Assembly: GCA_946902875.1 (NCBI GenBank)
Contig: OX336340.1
Location: 10,741,566-10,805,565, forward strand
DNA length: 64,000 nucleotides
Direction of reading: 5' to 3'
From: Nematopogon swammerdamellus
Taxonomy: Eukaryota > Arthropoda > Insecta > Lepidoptera > Adelidae
Shown piece after piece: positions 1 to 9,814 of the stretch. The translations under genes and the position numbers were made by a program. Each line of letters opens with the position of its first letter. The first letter of the stretch is position 1. The notes beneath the pieces are model-generated. The model saw only the letters and a program-made list of their open reading frames with translations, did no database searches and had not been told where the DNA came from.

Positions 1-208
1 TTCTACGTCTACGTGATATAAATGGTTTGCAGGGTTGGCAGATGGTTTTGGACAGGACCGTCTGGATTTTGAGATTGACCTCCAAAATAGTTAAACGCCG
101 GACCGGACGAACAAACGTCCGGTTTTTCTTCATGTGTCTATCGCAAACCAAATATTATTTATTCTATTTTGGTCAGAACATTTTAATACTAAATTACCTA
201 AATTTAGT

Positions 209-640
209 ATTTAGTGACGGGAGATTATTGGTGTCAACTCGGGGGCACACATCTTGAGCACAATGCCTGGAATGCCATCTGAACCACTACTCTTCGAAGT
301 GTTTAACGTTCTCAAACATTTGAATACATGTCTAGGGAGCATCTTCGGCTCCATCATCGAAATCCCACAGTGTGGTATCGAGGGAGGAGCTGCACCCTGG
401 TCATCTAACGTTGAGTTAGACGCGAAAAGACGAGCAAAAATGTTCGCCTTTTCCTTCGCGAGGATAGCGAGTGATCCGTCAGAAATTTCTGCGGTGGTGT
501 AGCATAGCGATAGCGACCGCGCCGGTCGGACAACGCACTAGTCTCTCGCCAATTCTATGATCGTGCTTGAACTTGGCCACGTTGAGTGTTTGCTTGCAAG
601 ACCTGGAGGAGGTGTTAAGTGCGCGCCTTGCCTCAGATAT
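209..640 (-). mobile_element. LINE fragment, N-terminal part of a reverse transcriptase ORF
   Basis: This is a broken piece of a Jockey/CR1-group non-LTR retrotransposon read on the minus strand. About 93 codons from near 490 down to 209 read AKEKANIFARLFASNSTLDD, later SIPHCGISMMEPK, then KSSGSDGIPGIVLK and CAPELTP. That order is the lead-in to the reverse transcriptase domain in these elements (KSSGPDGI is the usual motif). Upstream, from about 610 to 500, another frame gives SCKQTLNVAKFKHDHRIGER, which is the usual preceding block, so at least one frameshift separates the two. The fragment stops at a TAA at about 207-209 next to an AT-rich palindrome (185-211), before the catalytic motifs, so it cannot encode an active enzyme. 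The clade name is from memory of related moth elements. Confidence 0.85.
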
Positions 641-641
641 A

Positions 642-915
642 CACCGTGTGTTGCAACCCCAACCGTAAAACCCGAAAGGGGGTGATTCTGTACGTGAAAT
701 AGAACAACTTTTGTTCTACGACTTTTTAATTTGAAAAAAAAATTTTTTTTTTTCTCCATAAATTTTGAGAATAGGCATTTAAAATTTGTATGGAAAAAAT
801 AATTTTTTTTTTGGTTTCAAAAAATTTTTTTCGCCACAGAAGTTGTTTAGTTTCACATATAGAATAACCCCCTTATGAAAGTTAAAAATATTACGGGGGC
901 AACTGCAACACCGTG
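642..915. mobile_element. MITE with CACCGTG termini and TA flanks
   Basis: The left end CACCGTGTGTTGCAACCCC and the reverse complement of the right end, CACGGTGTTGCAGTTGCCCC, are imperfect inverted repeats. Both lead into a GGGGGT.ATTCT.TA.GTGAAA block, so the homology extends about 80 bp inward. TA dinucleotides flank both ends (640-641 and 916-917), as in Tc1/mariner-type insertions. There is no coding capacity. A partial copy of the same right end lies near 54110-54190. It abuts the LINE fragment at 209-640. Confidence 0.7.
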
Positions 916-917
916 TA

Positions 918-1347
918 TAATTAATTAACGAATAAAATAATTTTATTGCAAAACGTTACTTTGGTCACGTTACGTCCAACACGTTATTATAAGGAAATTC
1001 AGAGGAATGTCATGATTTTTTTCTATTAGGCGAAGTAAATCAAATAGTGTTTTAAAAAAGCTAACGACCTGCTCTGATAGCTGAAGTTTTACATATTATA
1101 TTAAAACTGAATATGTCAGGTGAGTAATATTGATGGCACTGAGTGGTATTTCGTGTTATTTTTGCGTAGCAATAAATAAACGGAAGCGAGGTCATTGAGC
1201 CAGAAACAGATATTAGCAGAGCGTGTGACGCACTCTTCCCGATTGTGAGTTCAATACGTTAACACGCAACCAGCCGGCACCCATTATTATTTTTCGTTAC
1301 TTTAATACGAACGCCAAAAATATGTAACGCAAGTGTTGTTCTGAAAT
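918..1347. other. No feature recognised
   Basis: AT-rich single-copy-looking DNA. I see no coding frame or repeat in it. Confidence 0.5.
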
Positions 1348-1478
1348 GGTCGATCACGAGTTGTTAGCGCCGCCTCCCGTTCCATGATTGCCCGAACGAA
1401 AGAATTAAAATTTTATTTTGTTTTACGTTCAAGCCGTCGCGCGTCGTGCACCGGGCGAAAACAACTCGTGATCGAGCC
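1348..1478. repeat. Small inverted-repeat unit
   Basis: A perfect 16-bp inverted repeat, TCGATCACGAGTTGTT at 1350-1365 and its complement at 1460-1475, brackets about 95 bp containing poly-purine and poly-T. It may be a short non-autonomous element; no clear target duplication is visible. Confidence 0.4.
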
Positions 1479-1988
1479 TCACAAGTCTGAAGCGTAAGTT
1501 TGTACAATTTGTACAATTATTCGATGGCTCGTTAATGTTTTGCAGTCGCTTTACAACCTGCGAATACGAGACTAATTCCGCGGCAGCTTGCCCACGCGGC
1601 ACGCCACGTGCTCGTTACTCTACGTTGGCGCTCTACGTGAGTGAAAAGTACTCGTAGCTGCACATACATTTTCGATCACCATTCTTATTCGTATTTATTT
1701 TGCATAAATATGGAAACAAAGAATGTTATATGGCAAAATAGTGTTTTTGGACAAAAATATTCGTAAATGCATGTCGTGAAGACGCGGTTATAGGCGCTAA
1801 AACGCACACACGTACGCTAAGATAGAGCACGAACACTTCCGGGCGAACGAACCAAAATGTACCTTAAAACAGGCCTCGTAACACGAATAACGAACAGGTC
1901 GTCCAAGCGCATGAAAATCGTTAGAAATGTTTGCGTAGTATTTCCTCGGGTGCGTCGATCGTGATATGCTGAAATAGAGAACGAATTC
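1479..1988. other. No gene; unique DNA
   Basis: Mixed-composition DNA around 1540-1680 with GC-rich patches and AT-rich flanks. No convincing coding or repeat feature. Confidence 0.45.
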
Positions 1989-2395
1989 GTCCCACGCGAG
2001 ACGTTGACTGACGCCTGCGCGGCGCGGGTCCGTCGTCCTCACGCCACTATTCTCCAAAGATCTCATTTCTGCACTTTTGGTTGTAAATGCTTACTTGTAC
2101 GCGGATGATCTGCAACTATTGAACGTTCCGCAGTACTGATGATTGTACGAACTTACACATTAGACTTAAATGTTGTTCTGTATATGAATGAGCGGTGTAC
2201 CCACGCGAGAAGTTGACGCCTGCGCGGGTCCGTCGTCCTCGCGCTACTATTTTCCAATGATCTCATTTCTGCAATTTTGTTTGTAAATGCTTACTTGCAC
2301 GCGGATGATCTGAAACTATTGAAATTTCCGCAGTACTGATGATTGTACGAACTTACAGTTAGACTTAACTGTTGTTTTGTATATGAGCGGTGTAA
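1989..2395 (+). mobile_element. Tandem duplication carrying a reverse-transcriptase YADD box scrap
   Basis: Two copies of a roughly 200-bp unit stand head to tail (1989-2199 and 2200-2395), starting CCCACGCGAGA and ending before AAGAAAAAAATA. In the plus strand each copy has the same short frame: copy 1 reads VNAYLYADDLQLLNVPQY then stop, copy 2 VNAYLHADDLKLLKFPQY then stop. LYADDLQL matches motif C of LINE reverse transcriptases, whose paired Asp residues bind the catalytic metal. Copy 2 has Tyr changed to His. The frame is short, so this may be a relic or a coincidence; the exact match to a LINE-type motif favours a relic. Confidence 0.45.
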
Positions 2396-2617
2396 GAAAA
2401 AAATATATGTTTTTGAATGTCTCAAAATGTTTTGTTATAAGTGTTATAACTCTAACACGTAAATTTTTTATGCATTTTTTATAACTTTATTATAACTATA
2501 AACTGGATGACCATACTCTAAAACGCAAGACTGCGGCAAGCTTGAAGTGTTGCTTGAGCGAAATTTATTTTGGGCGAACACCTTGCGGCCATTAAAAAAA
2601 AAATTACCGTTTTTTTT

Positions 2618-2692
2618 ATGGGCTGACATCACGGACGTTGTAGGTGATGTAGTCAATCGTGTCAGGTTCCATAAAAAAAAAAAATAGATATA
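2618..2692 (+). mobile_element. Retroposon tail, family A, fragment
   Basis: Holds ATGGGCTGACATCACGGACG and continues to TGTCAGGTTCCAT followed by an A-run. The same block occurs at 13062-13180 and 58207-58285 (plus strand) and at 31452-31800 and 38285-38525 (minus strand). The A-run at one end marks it as the 3' end of a retroposed family. Confidence 0.65.
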
Positions 2693-2799
2693 TAGCAGGT
2701 TCCATTGCGGAAAGAAGATTTCCCATTCCCGCCCGCTCGCTGTTAAGTATTAATTGGCACAATATCGCGCACGACACACACGGTCCAGCGAGGGAAACA

Positions 2800-2870
2800 G
2801 TGTGGAGCCGGCGCGGTGGCGCGACGGATACAATGAAGAAAGGATGAGGTTTCCGCGACCCGGTTCAATA
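2800..2870 (+). repeat. Possible tRNA-derived SINE head
   Basis: GGCGCGGTGGCGCGACGG followed about 35 bp later by ACCCGGTTCAATATAAGCC resembles the A-box and B-box layout of a pol III promoter. There is no clover-leaf, so this is at best a SINE remnant and not a tRNA gene. Confidence 0.3.
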
Positions 2871-3892
2871 TAAGCCCTTTGTCAAGTCACTTAGCGCTGA
2901 ACGACAGATTAAATAATAGTCGGCTGAATTCAGGTTTCCCACCGCGCTACGTACGGTTCAGCAGGTACGCTCGGCGTATACCATTTTATAGAACTGTTGG
3001 CCTGGCTGGGCTTCAACTGAGTGATCAAGAAAGCCATGCAGCTAACATATAAATGAAATATCTAAAATTGTAAGCGTAAGCAAATTCAATTCGGACAATT
3101 TTCCATTTGGTGTTTGATAATGAGAGGCTTATTTCAATATAAATATAGAAGTGCAAATAAAAATGGAACAGAACATGATTGAAGTTGAGTGTCTGCATAA
3201 GAGGCAGGTATAGTGTACGCTAAGCGTGTCTCCGCTCGTGCCCAGATGGCCAGGTGATCGCGACAGTACGGGCGGTGATGCTACCCCGCCCCTCCGCGCC
3301 GACTCGCGCCCGCCGGCCGGACTTCACTCGTTGTCGCCGACCAGCGCAGCCATTGTCTAGCTAGGAGCGCGCTATTGTCCTGGACGAGGAAACTTTATTG
3401 CATTCCTACAGACACCCTCTTAATTAACTTCACGTACACCAATTTATTATCAGACGCCTCTAGGAAGTTGCGCTCAACTAAACTGTGGGTGGATATTGGA
3501 AATGTCCTCTTCTAACTAAAGCTAAAGTAGTCGGTGCCAAGTTATTTTAAACTGAGGGTCTATGCATTGCTATTAGTTATTTTCAATACATAAAGCTAAT
3601 AAACGGTCTTCCGGTGAGCGTATTCCCTACTATCTAGACCTGAGGATCTTAAAACGTTATGAGCGGCGCCCGCTGGCGAGAGAGACGGCAGAGGGTTAGT
3701 GCACTGTCTCCTTCAAACCCTCCGCCTCCCGAGCGCACCATCCTTGCGGATATAGCACTCGCATCATGTTGTCATCGCTCGTCAAAGCAAGTTATCATCC
3801 GAGTCCGATGCACGCACAGGGATTGCAGTCGGTCGGCCGCCTTGACAGCGCAGCGGTCGGACCGAAGACGCGCAAATACAGTGGTTCAATCC
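2871..3892. other. GC-rich unique DNA, no gene supported
   Basis: The stretch at 3205-3420 is strongly GC-rich and CpG-dense, followed by AT-rich sequence with TTAATTAA. It looks single-copy in this window. No frame shows recognisable protein. A regulatory role is possible but not shown. Confidence 0.4.
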
Positions 3893-3935
3893 CGCACGAG
3901 GGAACCCAGCGAGGCGTTCTGGGTTCCCTCGTGCG
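3893..3935. repeat. Perfect 17-bp hairpin
   Basis: CGCACGAGGGAACCCAG at 3893-3909 is exactly complementary to 3919-3935, with a 9-base loop. The stem is long for a chance hairpin. It lies in GC-rich unique DNA and no terminator logic applies in a eukaryote. Confidence 0.8.
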
Positions 3936-4964
3936 CACCGGCTACGGAAGGTGTCCCTATCTGTCTGTCGGTCTGTCGTCAGACCCTATTGCCCTAAAGG
4001 TACGACACAAACGGCGACCTGTCCCCCCGTTGTCCTCTAACCTAAGACCTCACCTAATCCCCAGGCTTATAGCTCTACTTGTTGCGTCCGTCCGTCGTGC
4101 TCCGCTTCTTTTGGTGGCCCCCGGTGACTTCTTTCCCGTGGCGCTGGTCTGAGGGCATCTTTTGTTGGCCACAGGGCATTTTTTAGGAGATTGAGCGTAA
4201 TTTTATGTGTCAGTCCTCCGACAGTCAACTCTCAGCCCTGTCCTTCCATTCAACTCTTAGTAAAAAAAATTTTTTTTAGTTCACGGCCTGTTGTACCTGG
4301 CACTGCACACCACGACACTCCAACCTCGCACACTGTGCAGGAGCGCGCGGCAGTGGCCGAGGCGCGTCGTGTCGTGGCACCGCCGGGGACGGGAGACAAG
4401 ACAACCCACTCCGGCAGATGTACGTACATATTATTTAGTATTCACAGAGCGTCCGCGCTGTTTGAGCAACTAAATGACTTGCCCCGATAACAGGGAATAT
4501 CTTTATTTCACCTTACAATCAGAATTATGAAAAAAAAATCACACCTTTTGTTGAACTACTGATGGCGCAAGATTTGAAATTTGCAATAAATGTCAAAAGC
4601 ATTCGCAGGCGCCGCGCCGCCGCCCGCGCCGGCCCGCTGCGCTGCCGTTACAAATTTGGCAAAAATAATGGGATTGGAGCGAGGATTCGAGAACGTCGAA
4701 GTAACGAGGAGGAAAAAATAATGAGCTTAAGACTTCGTACCCCGATGGAAAACAAAATGAATGTATAAACTAATAAATGTGTGTTGAATATTGATTGAAA
4801 TAGATTACAGCAGCATATTCTGCATAATAATATGCCGGGATCATGATTTGAATACATAAATTAATCTATATGGTTTGCTAATCCATCCATCCAGCGACAT
4901 ATAATAAAACACGACTGTTGTTGGTGAAATTATATTGAACACTGAAGTAAAAAAAAATACAGTC
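3936..4964. other. No gene recognised
   Basis: GC-mixed DNA followed by AT-rich DNA. The open frames here give no familiar motif. Confidence 0.4.
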
Positions 4965-5004
4965 GAATTGAGAACCTCCTCCTTTTTTTGAAGTCGGTTA
5001 AAAA
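4965..5004. repeat. Lepidopteran repeat end (GAAGTCGGTTAAAA type)
   Basis: GTCGAATTGAGAACCTCC, a T-run and GAAGTCGGTTAAAAA form a block I recognise as a frequent terminal motif of moth and butterfly repeats. A second copy lies at 52531-52575. Confidence 0.55.
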
Positions 5005-5943
5005 TTAAACTGTGCGCGCGTGCGCGGCGGCTGCTGTTATACAACAAATAATGTTACATCATGATACTCAAATTGGATAACAAAGTGGACGACGAGAAAT
5101 GAGCTCAGGCTGACGTAGGTTAATCCACCAAATAAGCTAGCACCAACTCCAGCACAATTTTTCTTAGCTTTATCTTTTAGCTCGTTGCCTTTAGCTGAAT
5201 ATTTTATGAACTTACGAGATGGTAAGTAATTATTTATTAGACTATCGTATTTATTCTCCCAAATAGTCTCCAATGTGCACAGGAAATGGAACTAATATAT
5301 ATACTAAAGATAAAACTAATGAAGCACGCTGGAGTTGGGGTCGATTATGAAAAACCTATTAATTTATTTTTTTATTTTTGGGGTCTACTAAATGTTTTAC
5401 TTTTCGGATGGTCTTATGTGAGTTTGTGAAGTTTCTTTTAACAAGTTCCCAATATGGATTGGCAAACAACTTTGTAGTCTAACTGCGTCTCAGCTGAACG
5501 ACTTCCTTTTTGCCGACCTCTTGTGCACTATAGTTACTATAGTTATATTTTACTATAATTTTTTTTTTTTGTAACAGATGGTGAATAAACATTCCTCTTT
5601 CTTTCTCTTTCTCTATTCTAATTGAGCGATTTGGCGATATTCAATAACCGATGGTCTGTCATTTTCTCCACTACATCTGCAAACTAATATAATATGGCCT
5701 TTAAAGCGGACGCGAGAGTAATGGCTGCAGCAACAAGCCCCGAGTGGTTACATAATATGTATGCAAGTGTAATTGTGCAACGCGCTAATTTCCCGATATT
5801 CCCAGCTCCGCTATGTGTCGACTGCACATATACAAACCTTCCGTAAGGTTCACTCGTACATACTGTCGACTGTCGAGCTGCAGTCTCCGTTGATATATGT
5901 GACCGCAATACTGCTTAACATAGAGAGCTTGATGGGAACTTCT
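5005..5943. other. No gene; AT-rich DNA
   Basis: AT-rich sequence with a pyrimidine (TTTCTC) tract near 5595-5615. Nothing further supported. Confidence 0.4.
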
Positions 5944-6052
5944 CACCGAGCATACCTACGGGAGTGGCAACCGTCGAGCGCTAGTATATAGGAAAATTAG
6001 CCGCGTGTTAGAGCATTTGCACTAACATATAGCGCTGCTGCGGGATCGACCG

Positions 6053-6087
6053 TCAGTGCGCTCGCGACTTGGGAACGAAGAACACGT
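6053..6087 (+). promoter_or_regulatory. Insect Inr plus DPE-like core promoter
   Basis: GTCAGTG around 6055 fits the arthropod initiator TCAGTY with A+1 at 6055. ACACGT at 6082-6087 lies exactly at +28 to +33 and matches the DPE consensus RGWYVT at five of six positions. The THAP-like ATG follows at 6106. The second copy of the segment (62740-62773) preserves the layout. This is a motif match only. Confidence 0.45.
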
Positions 6088-6105
6088 ATATGTGCACTAC
6101 GCAAA

Positions 6106-6189
6106 ATGGCGATTTGTGCAGTTCGTACGTGTCGAAAGAGCTCAAGATCGTCAGGAATGACAAAAGATGGCGTAACCTTTCCTAATTAG
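6106..6189 (+). pseudogene. THAP-like zinc finger start, truncated
   Basis: A 27-codon frame begins MAICAVRTCRKSSRSSGMTK and ends DGVTFPN then stop. An initiator Met followed by two Cys spaced four residues apart, a basic stretch and G-V-T-F is the start of a THAP domain, a C2CH zinc finger that binds DNA. THAP domains also form the N-terminus of P-element transposases. The duplicate at 62792 reads GVTFHN, and the His there fits the usual FHRFP block better. Both copies stop at once, so either the rest is lost or an intron begins nearby; I see no convincing continuation within the segment. The frame is probably a relic of a transposon or of a host THAP gene. Confidence 0.5.
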
Positions 6190-6510
6190 GTCATTTTAAT
6201 GATAATACAATGCTTAAAGCGTGTAAAATACAAAAATTCCGCGAGTTATGAGCACGACTGCGCGCCATACCGGGCGCGTACACATGATAGGCAAATTTGA
6301 CAGACTGGAAAGAAATTTGAAATCAATTATTGTATATGGGTTTTGTTAGTTTTTTTATGGCAATGACATGGATGAATTCAATTTATAATATGTATTGTTA
6401 TTATTTCTTTAATATTACGTTTTCTATTTTTTATAATTATAAAACAAATATACCTATACAAAACTAATATATTGTATATTATGTATTATTATAATAAGTA
6501 TTATTATTAT

Positions 6511-8462
6511 CAGTGATAGGAATAGGTAGGACTTATTTACCTAAACTTCGAGAAACAGAGTAAAAAATTGGAGACTTCCTTACGACAATATTTTTTTCCG
6601 GTTTAATAATATTCATGGTGTTTTAATTTCGCGAATTAAAAAAAGTGGCCGCCATTTTGAACTTTTTAGTAACTGGACCGATTGCTTTCAAAATCGATAT
6701 CTGGGTGTCAGTGTGGACTCTGAATACGAATCTGTAGTCAAATTTAAAAAAAGTAGCCGCCATTTTGAACTTTTTAGTAACTGGACCGATTACTTTAAAA
6801 ATCGATATCTGGGCGTCTGTGTGGACTCAGAATACGAATCTATAGTCAAAATTTAAAAAAAGTAGCCGCCATTTTGAACTTTTTAGTTACTGGACCGATT
6901 ACTTTCAAAATCGATATCTGGGTGTCTGTGTGAACTCTGAATACGAATCCGTAGTCAAAATAAAAAAAAGTGGCCGCCATTTTGAACTTTTTAGTTACTG
7001 GACCGATTGCTTTCAAAATCGATATCTGGGTGTATGTGTGGGCTCTGAATACGAATCTGTAGTAAAAATAAAAAAAAGTGGCCGCCATTTTGAACTTTTT
7101 AGTTACTGGACCGATTGCTTTCAAAATCGATATCTGGGTGTCTGTGTCGGCTCTGAATACGAATCTGTAGTCAAAATTTAAAAAAAGTGGCCGCCATTTT
7201 GAACTTTTTAGTTACTGGACCGATTGCTCTCAAAATCGATATCTGGGTGTCTGTGTGGGCTCTGAATACGAATCCGTAGTCAAAATTTAAAAAAAGTGGC
7301 CGCCATTTTGAACTTTTTAGTTGATGGACCGATTGCTTTCAAAATCGATATCATATTTTTTTATCTTAACTACATATTGTTATTCAGAGCCCACACAGGC
7401 ATGTAGATATGGGGTTTGAAAGTAATCAGTCCAGTAACTAAAAAGTTCAAAATGGCGGACACTTTTTTAAGATTTTGACAACGGATTCGTATTCAGAGCC
7501 CACACAGACAAACAAATATCGATTTTAAAAGCAATCGGTCTATTAACTAAAAAGTTCAAAATGGCGGTCACTTTTTTTAAATTTTGACAACGGATTCGTA
7601 TTCAGAGCCCACACAGACACCCAGATATCGATTTTGAAAGCAATCGGCCCAGTAACTAAAAAGTTCAAAATGGGGCCACTTTTTTTTATTTTGGCAACGG
7701 ATTCGTATTCAGAGCCCACACAGACACCCAGATATCGATTTTGAAAGCAATCGGTCCAGTAACTAAAAAGTTCAAAATGGCGGCCACTTTTTTTAAATGT
7801 TTACTACAGATTCGTATTCAGAGCCCACACATACACCCAGATATCGATTTTGAAAGCAATCGGTCCAGTAACTAAAAAGTTCAAAATGGCGGTCACTTTT
7901 TTAAATTTTGACAACGGTTTCGTATTCAGAGCCTACATAGACGCCCAGATATCGATTTTGAAAGAAATCTGTCCAGTAATTAAAAAGTTCAAAATGGCGG
8001 CCACTTTTTTTTATTTTGACTACAGATTGGTATTCTGAGTCCACACAGACGCCTAGATATCGATTTTGAAAGCAATCGGTCCAGGAACTAAAAAGATCAA
8101 AATGGCGGCTACTTTTTTTAAATTTTGACTACAGATTCGTATTCAGAGTCCACACAGACGCCCATATATCGATTTTGAAAGCAATCGGTCCAGTAATTAA
8201 AAAGTTCAAAATGGCGGCCACTTTTTTAAATTTTGACTACAGATTCGTATTCAGAGCCCACACTGACACCCAGATATCGATTTTGAAAGCAATCGGTCCA
8301 GTAACTAAAAAGTTCAAAAAGGCGGCCACTTTTTTAAATCGCGAAATTAAAACACCATGAATTTTATTAAACCGGAAAAAAATTATGTCTTAAGGAAGTC
8401 TCCAATCTTTTACTCTGTTCCTCGAAGTTTAGGTAAATAAGCCCTACTTATTCCTATCACTG
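6511..8462. mobile_element. hAT-type foldback element made of 108-bp repeats
   Basis: The element starts CAGTGATAGGAATA and ends with the complement, TATTCCTATCACTG. Each arm has about 135 bp of unique terminal sequence (roughly 93 percent matched between arms), then tandem 108-bp units: seven in the left arm (6645-7354) and nine in the right arm in inverse orientation (7390-8335). The flanks ATTATTAT (6503-6510) and ATTATTAG (8463-8470) form an 8-bp target duplication with one mismatch and fit the hAT preference nTnnnnAn. CAGTG fits the hAT end rule YARNG. It has no transposase, so it is non-autonomous. The architecture matches Drosophila FB elements in principle: long inverted arms made of short tandem repeats. 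Confidence 0.8.
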
Positions 8463-8470
8463 ATTATTAG

Positions 8471-9081
8471 TACAACTTTTCAAAAATATTAAAACAACAG
8501 TCTTGTTTAATTTTTCAATATTTTTTTTGGATTCAAACAATAATATTCGTTCAGTAAAAACTATTTGAAATAATATTCCAAATAACAATTTCAAAATTCA
8601 CAAATATACCGCACCATCATCGTCCGTCAGACTGGCATTCGTAGTGATCCCGTCAAGTTGCCGTCAAGCAAGGCTTCCGATTGGTCGGACGGTCGGCTCT
8701 TACTACCAGATACCCGAGCCAAGCCAGCGATAACAAACCTGTCGCTCGCCTTGCTCGCTCTGTCTCTCTCCATATCGCGGGGCGCGATATGGGTAACGGA
8801 GATAGACAAGTCACGTCATAAAAGATTAAATTGCGATTTCGATTTTCGTAGTAGTAGGGATTTTTGGCTAGCCGTGCTCCGATACAAACGCAGTAGCGTT
8901 GCGTCTCCCGTCTGTATCCTCCTTGGAACTTCTCGTCCAATAATTCTAGTAGTATCAGTCATATTATGGATAATAATTCTCTTTACCAGTAAATACGACT
9001 ATCAGTTGTGATAATCTATTTAGCAGTAGATGGGATAATTAAATACACCTATCATTGGACTAATAAATACATTTTCTTTCA
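8471..9081. other. No gene supported
   Basis: AT-rich DNA to about 8600, then mixed DNA with Inr-like TCAGTC motifs. An open frame at 8658-9011 shows no familiar motif and overlaps frames on the other strand. Confidence 0.4.
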
Positions 9082-9231
9082 GCGCTGATTTCTCAAATCT
9101 GCGAGGAAGACGAAGGTTGTTCCTTTCCGCCCGCTGAATCGTATTGTTTGTGTGCTGAAGCATCCATCATCCAAACAAGAACAAACAAAACAGAAGCAAC
9201 CCAAATAAAAGCTACGAAGACCGAATCCTAA
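9082..9231 (+). other. Candidate terminal exon, unproven
   Basis: A pyrimidine tract and AG (TTTTCTTTCAG, to 9082) precede 49 open codons ending in TAA. The frame has four Cys in its first half (ICEEDEGCSFPPAESYCLC) and a basic tail. There is no donor exon or homolog in view. A short open frame after an AG is common by chance. Confidence 0.12.
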
Positions 9232-9489
9232 CTAGAGCACACAGCCGGAGTTTCGTTCTGCACTTGTGAACTTCGGCCTTCATTAGTACTTAGCGTGTCG
9301 CTGCTCAAATCAGGCGCTGCTTATAGAGACTTACGCACAAGTTCTTGGAAGTGCGGCAGATGTGGGTTTGTTGGCGAGTGGATGCGATATTATTATATTT
9401 GTGCGTTAAATTTTATTGATTTATTTACTATTAAAAAAAAATATTTATTTTATTTATTTATTAAAAAACCTATATTACGTAGGTACCTA

Positions 9490-9750
9490 TTATATAAGGA
9501 CCGAAACTGTACTTTGGGGGAATATATGGGCAGGGAGAGCGTTCCAGAGTTAACCGGTTCTGTAGGTGAAGGAAAGATCTGCAGAACCGATTGGTACGCA
9601 TCCGCGGTAATTCCAGTCGCATGGCTCGACGCTGGACCGAGTCCAGAGCGTAGACGGAAAAAAATGATCGAAGGTCCAGAGGCGCAAGCTGGTACCTATT
9701 TGGCTGAGCCATCCAGTGATCTAATATGTATCCTGCTGGAGTATTTACCC
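9490..9750 (-). mobile_element. LINE fragment, C-terminal end of ORF2
   Basis: On the minus strand RYQLAPLDLRSF and ALDSVQRRAMR are followed by RSFLHLQNRLTLERSPC and YIPPKYSFG. In intact elements this reads KYQLAPLDSVQRRA and later RSFLYRTGKLWNALPAHIFP, so the copy has a frameshift inside RTGKLWNALP and a deletion between the two blocks. It is the same family as the tail at 59944-60158. The region after the reverse transcriptase in such LINEs has no known catalytic function. Confidence 0.75.
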
Positions 9751-9814
9751 GGGCAACGGGCCTGGTTTCACCGAGTTGAGACCAATTGACAATTTGAGAC
9801 TCGCGCCAGCCATT

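Larger units (their letters stand above)
5944..6500 (+). repeat. THAP-bearing duplicated segment, copy 1
   Basis: This 557-bp segment is repeated in the same orientation at 62630-63185. I count about seven substitutions and a one-base deletion, so the copies are roughly 98-99 percent identical. It carries an Inr/DPE-like promoter and a THAP-like first exon (listed separately), then AT-rich DNA. The foldback element at 6511 starts just beyond its right end; in the other copy a different repeat follows. The pair could be two insertions of one transposon or a segmental duplication; no terminal repeats settle it. Confidence 0.85.

Noticed and set aside
3659..4152. Overlapping frames of 112 and 128 codons
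   Set aside because: GC-rich DNA with few stops; no recognisable protein and a perfect hairpin inside.
6645..8335. CRISPR-like array
   Set aside because: The units are contiguous satellites of 108 bp without distinct spacers, in a eukaryote.
8658..9011. 117-codon frame
   Set aside because: Overlapped by frames of similar length on the opposite strand, no motif.
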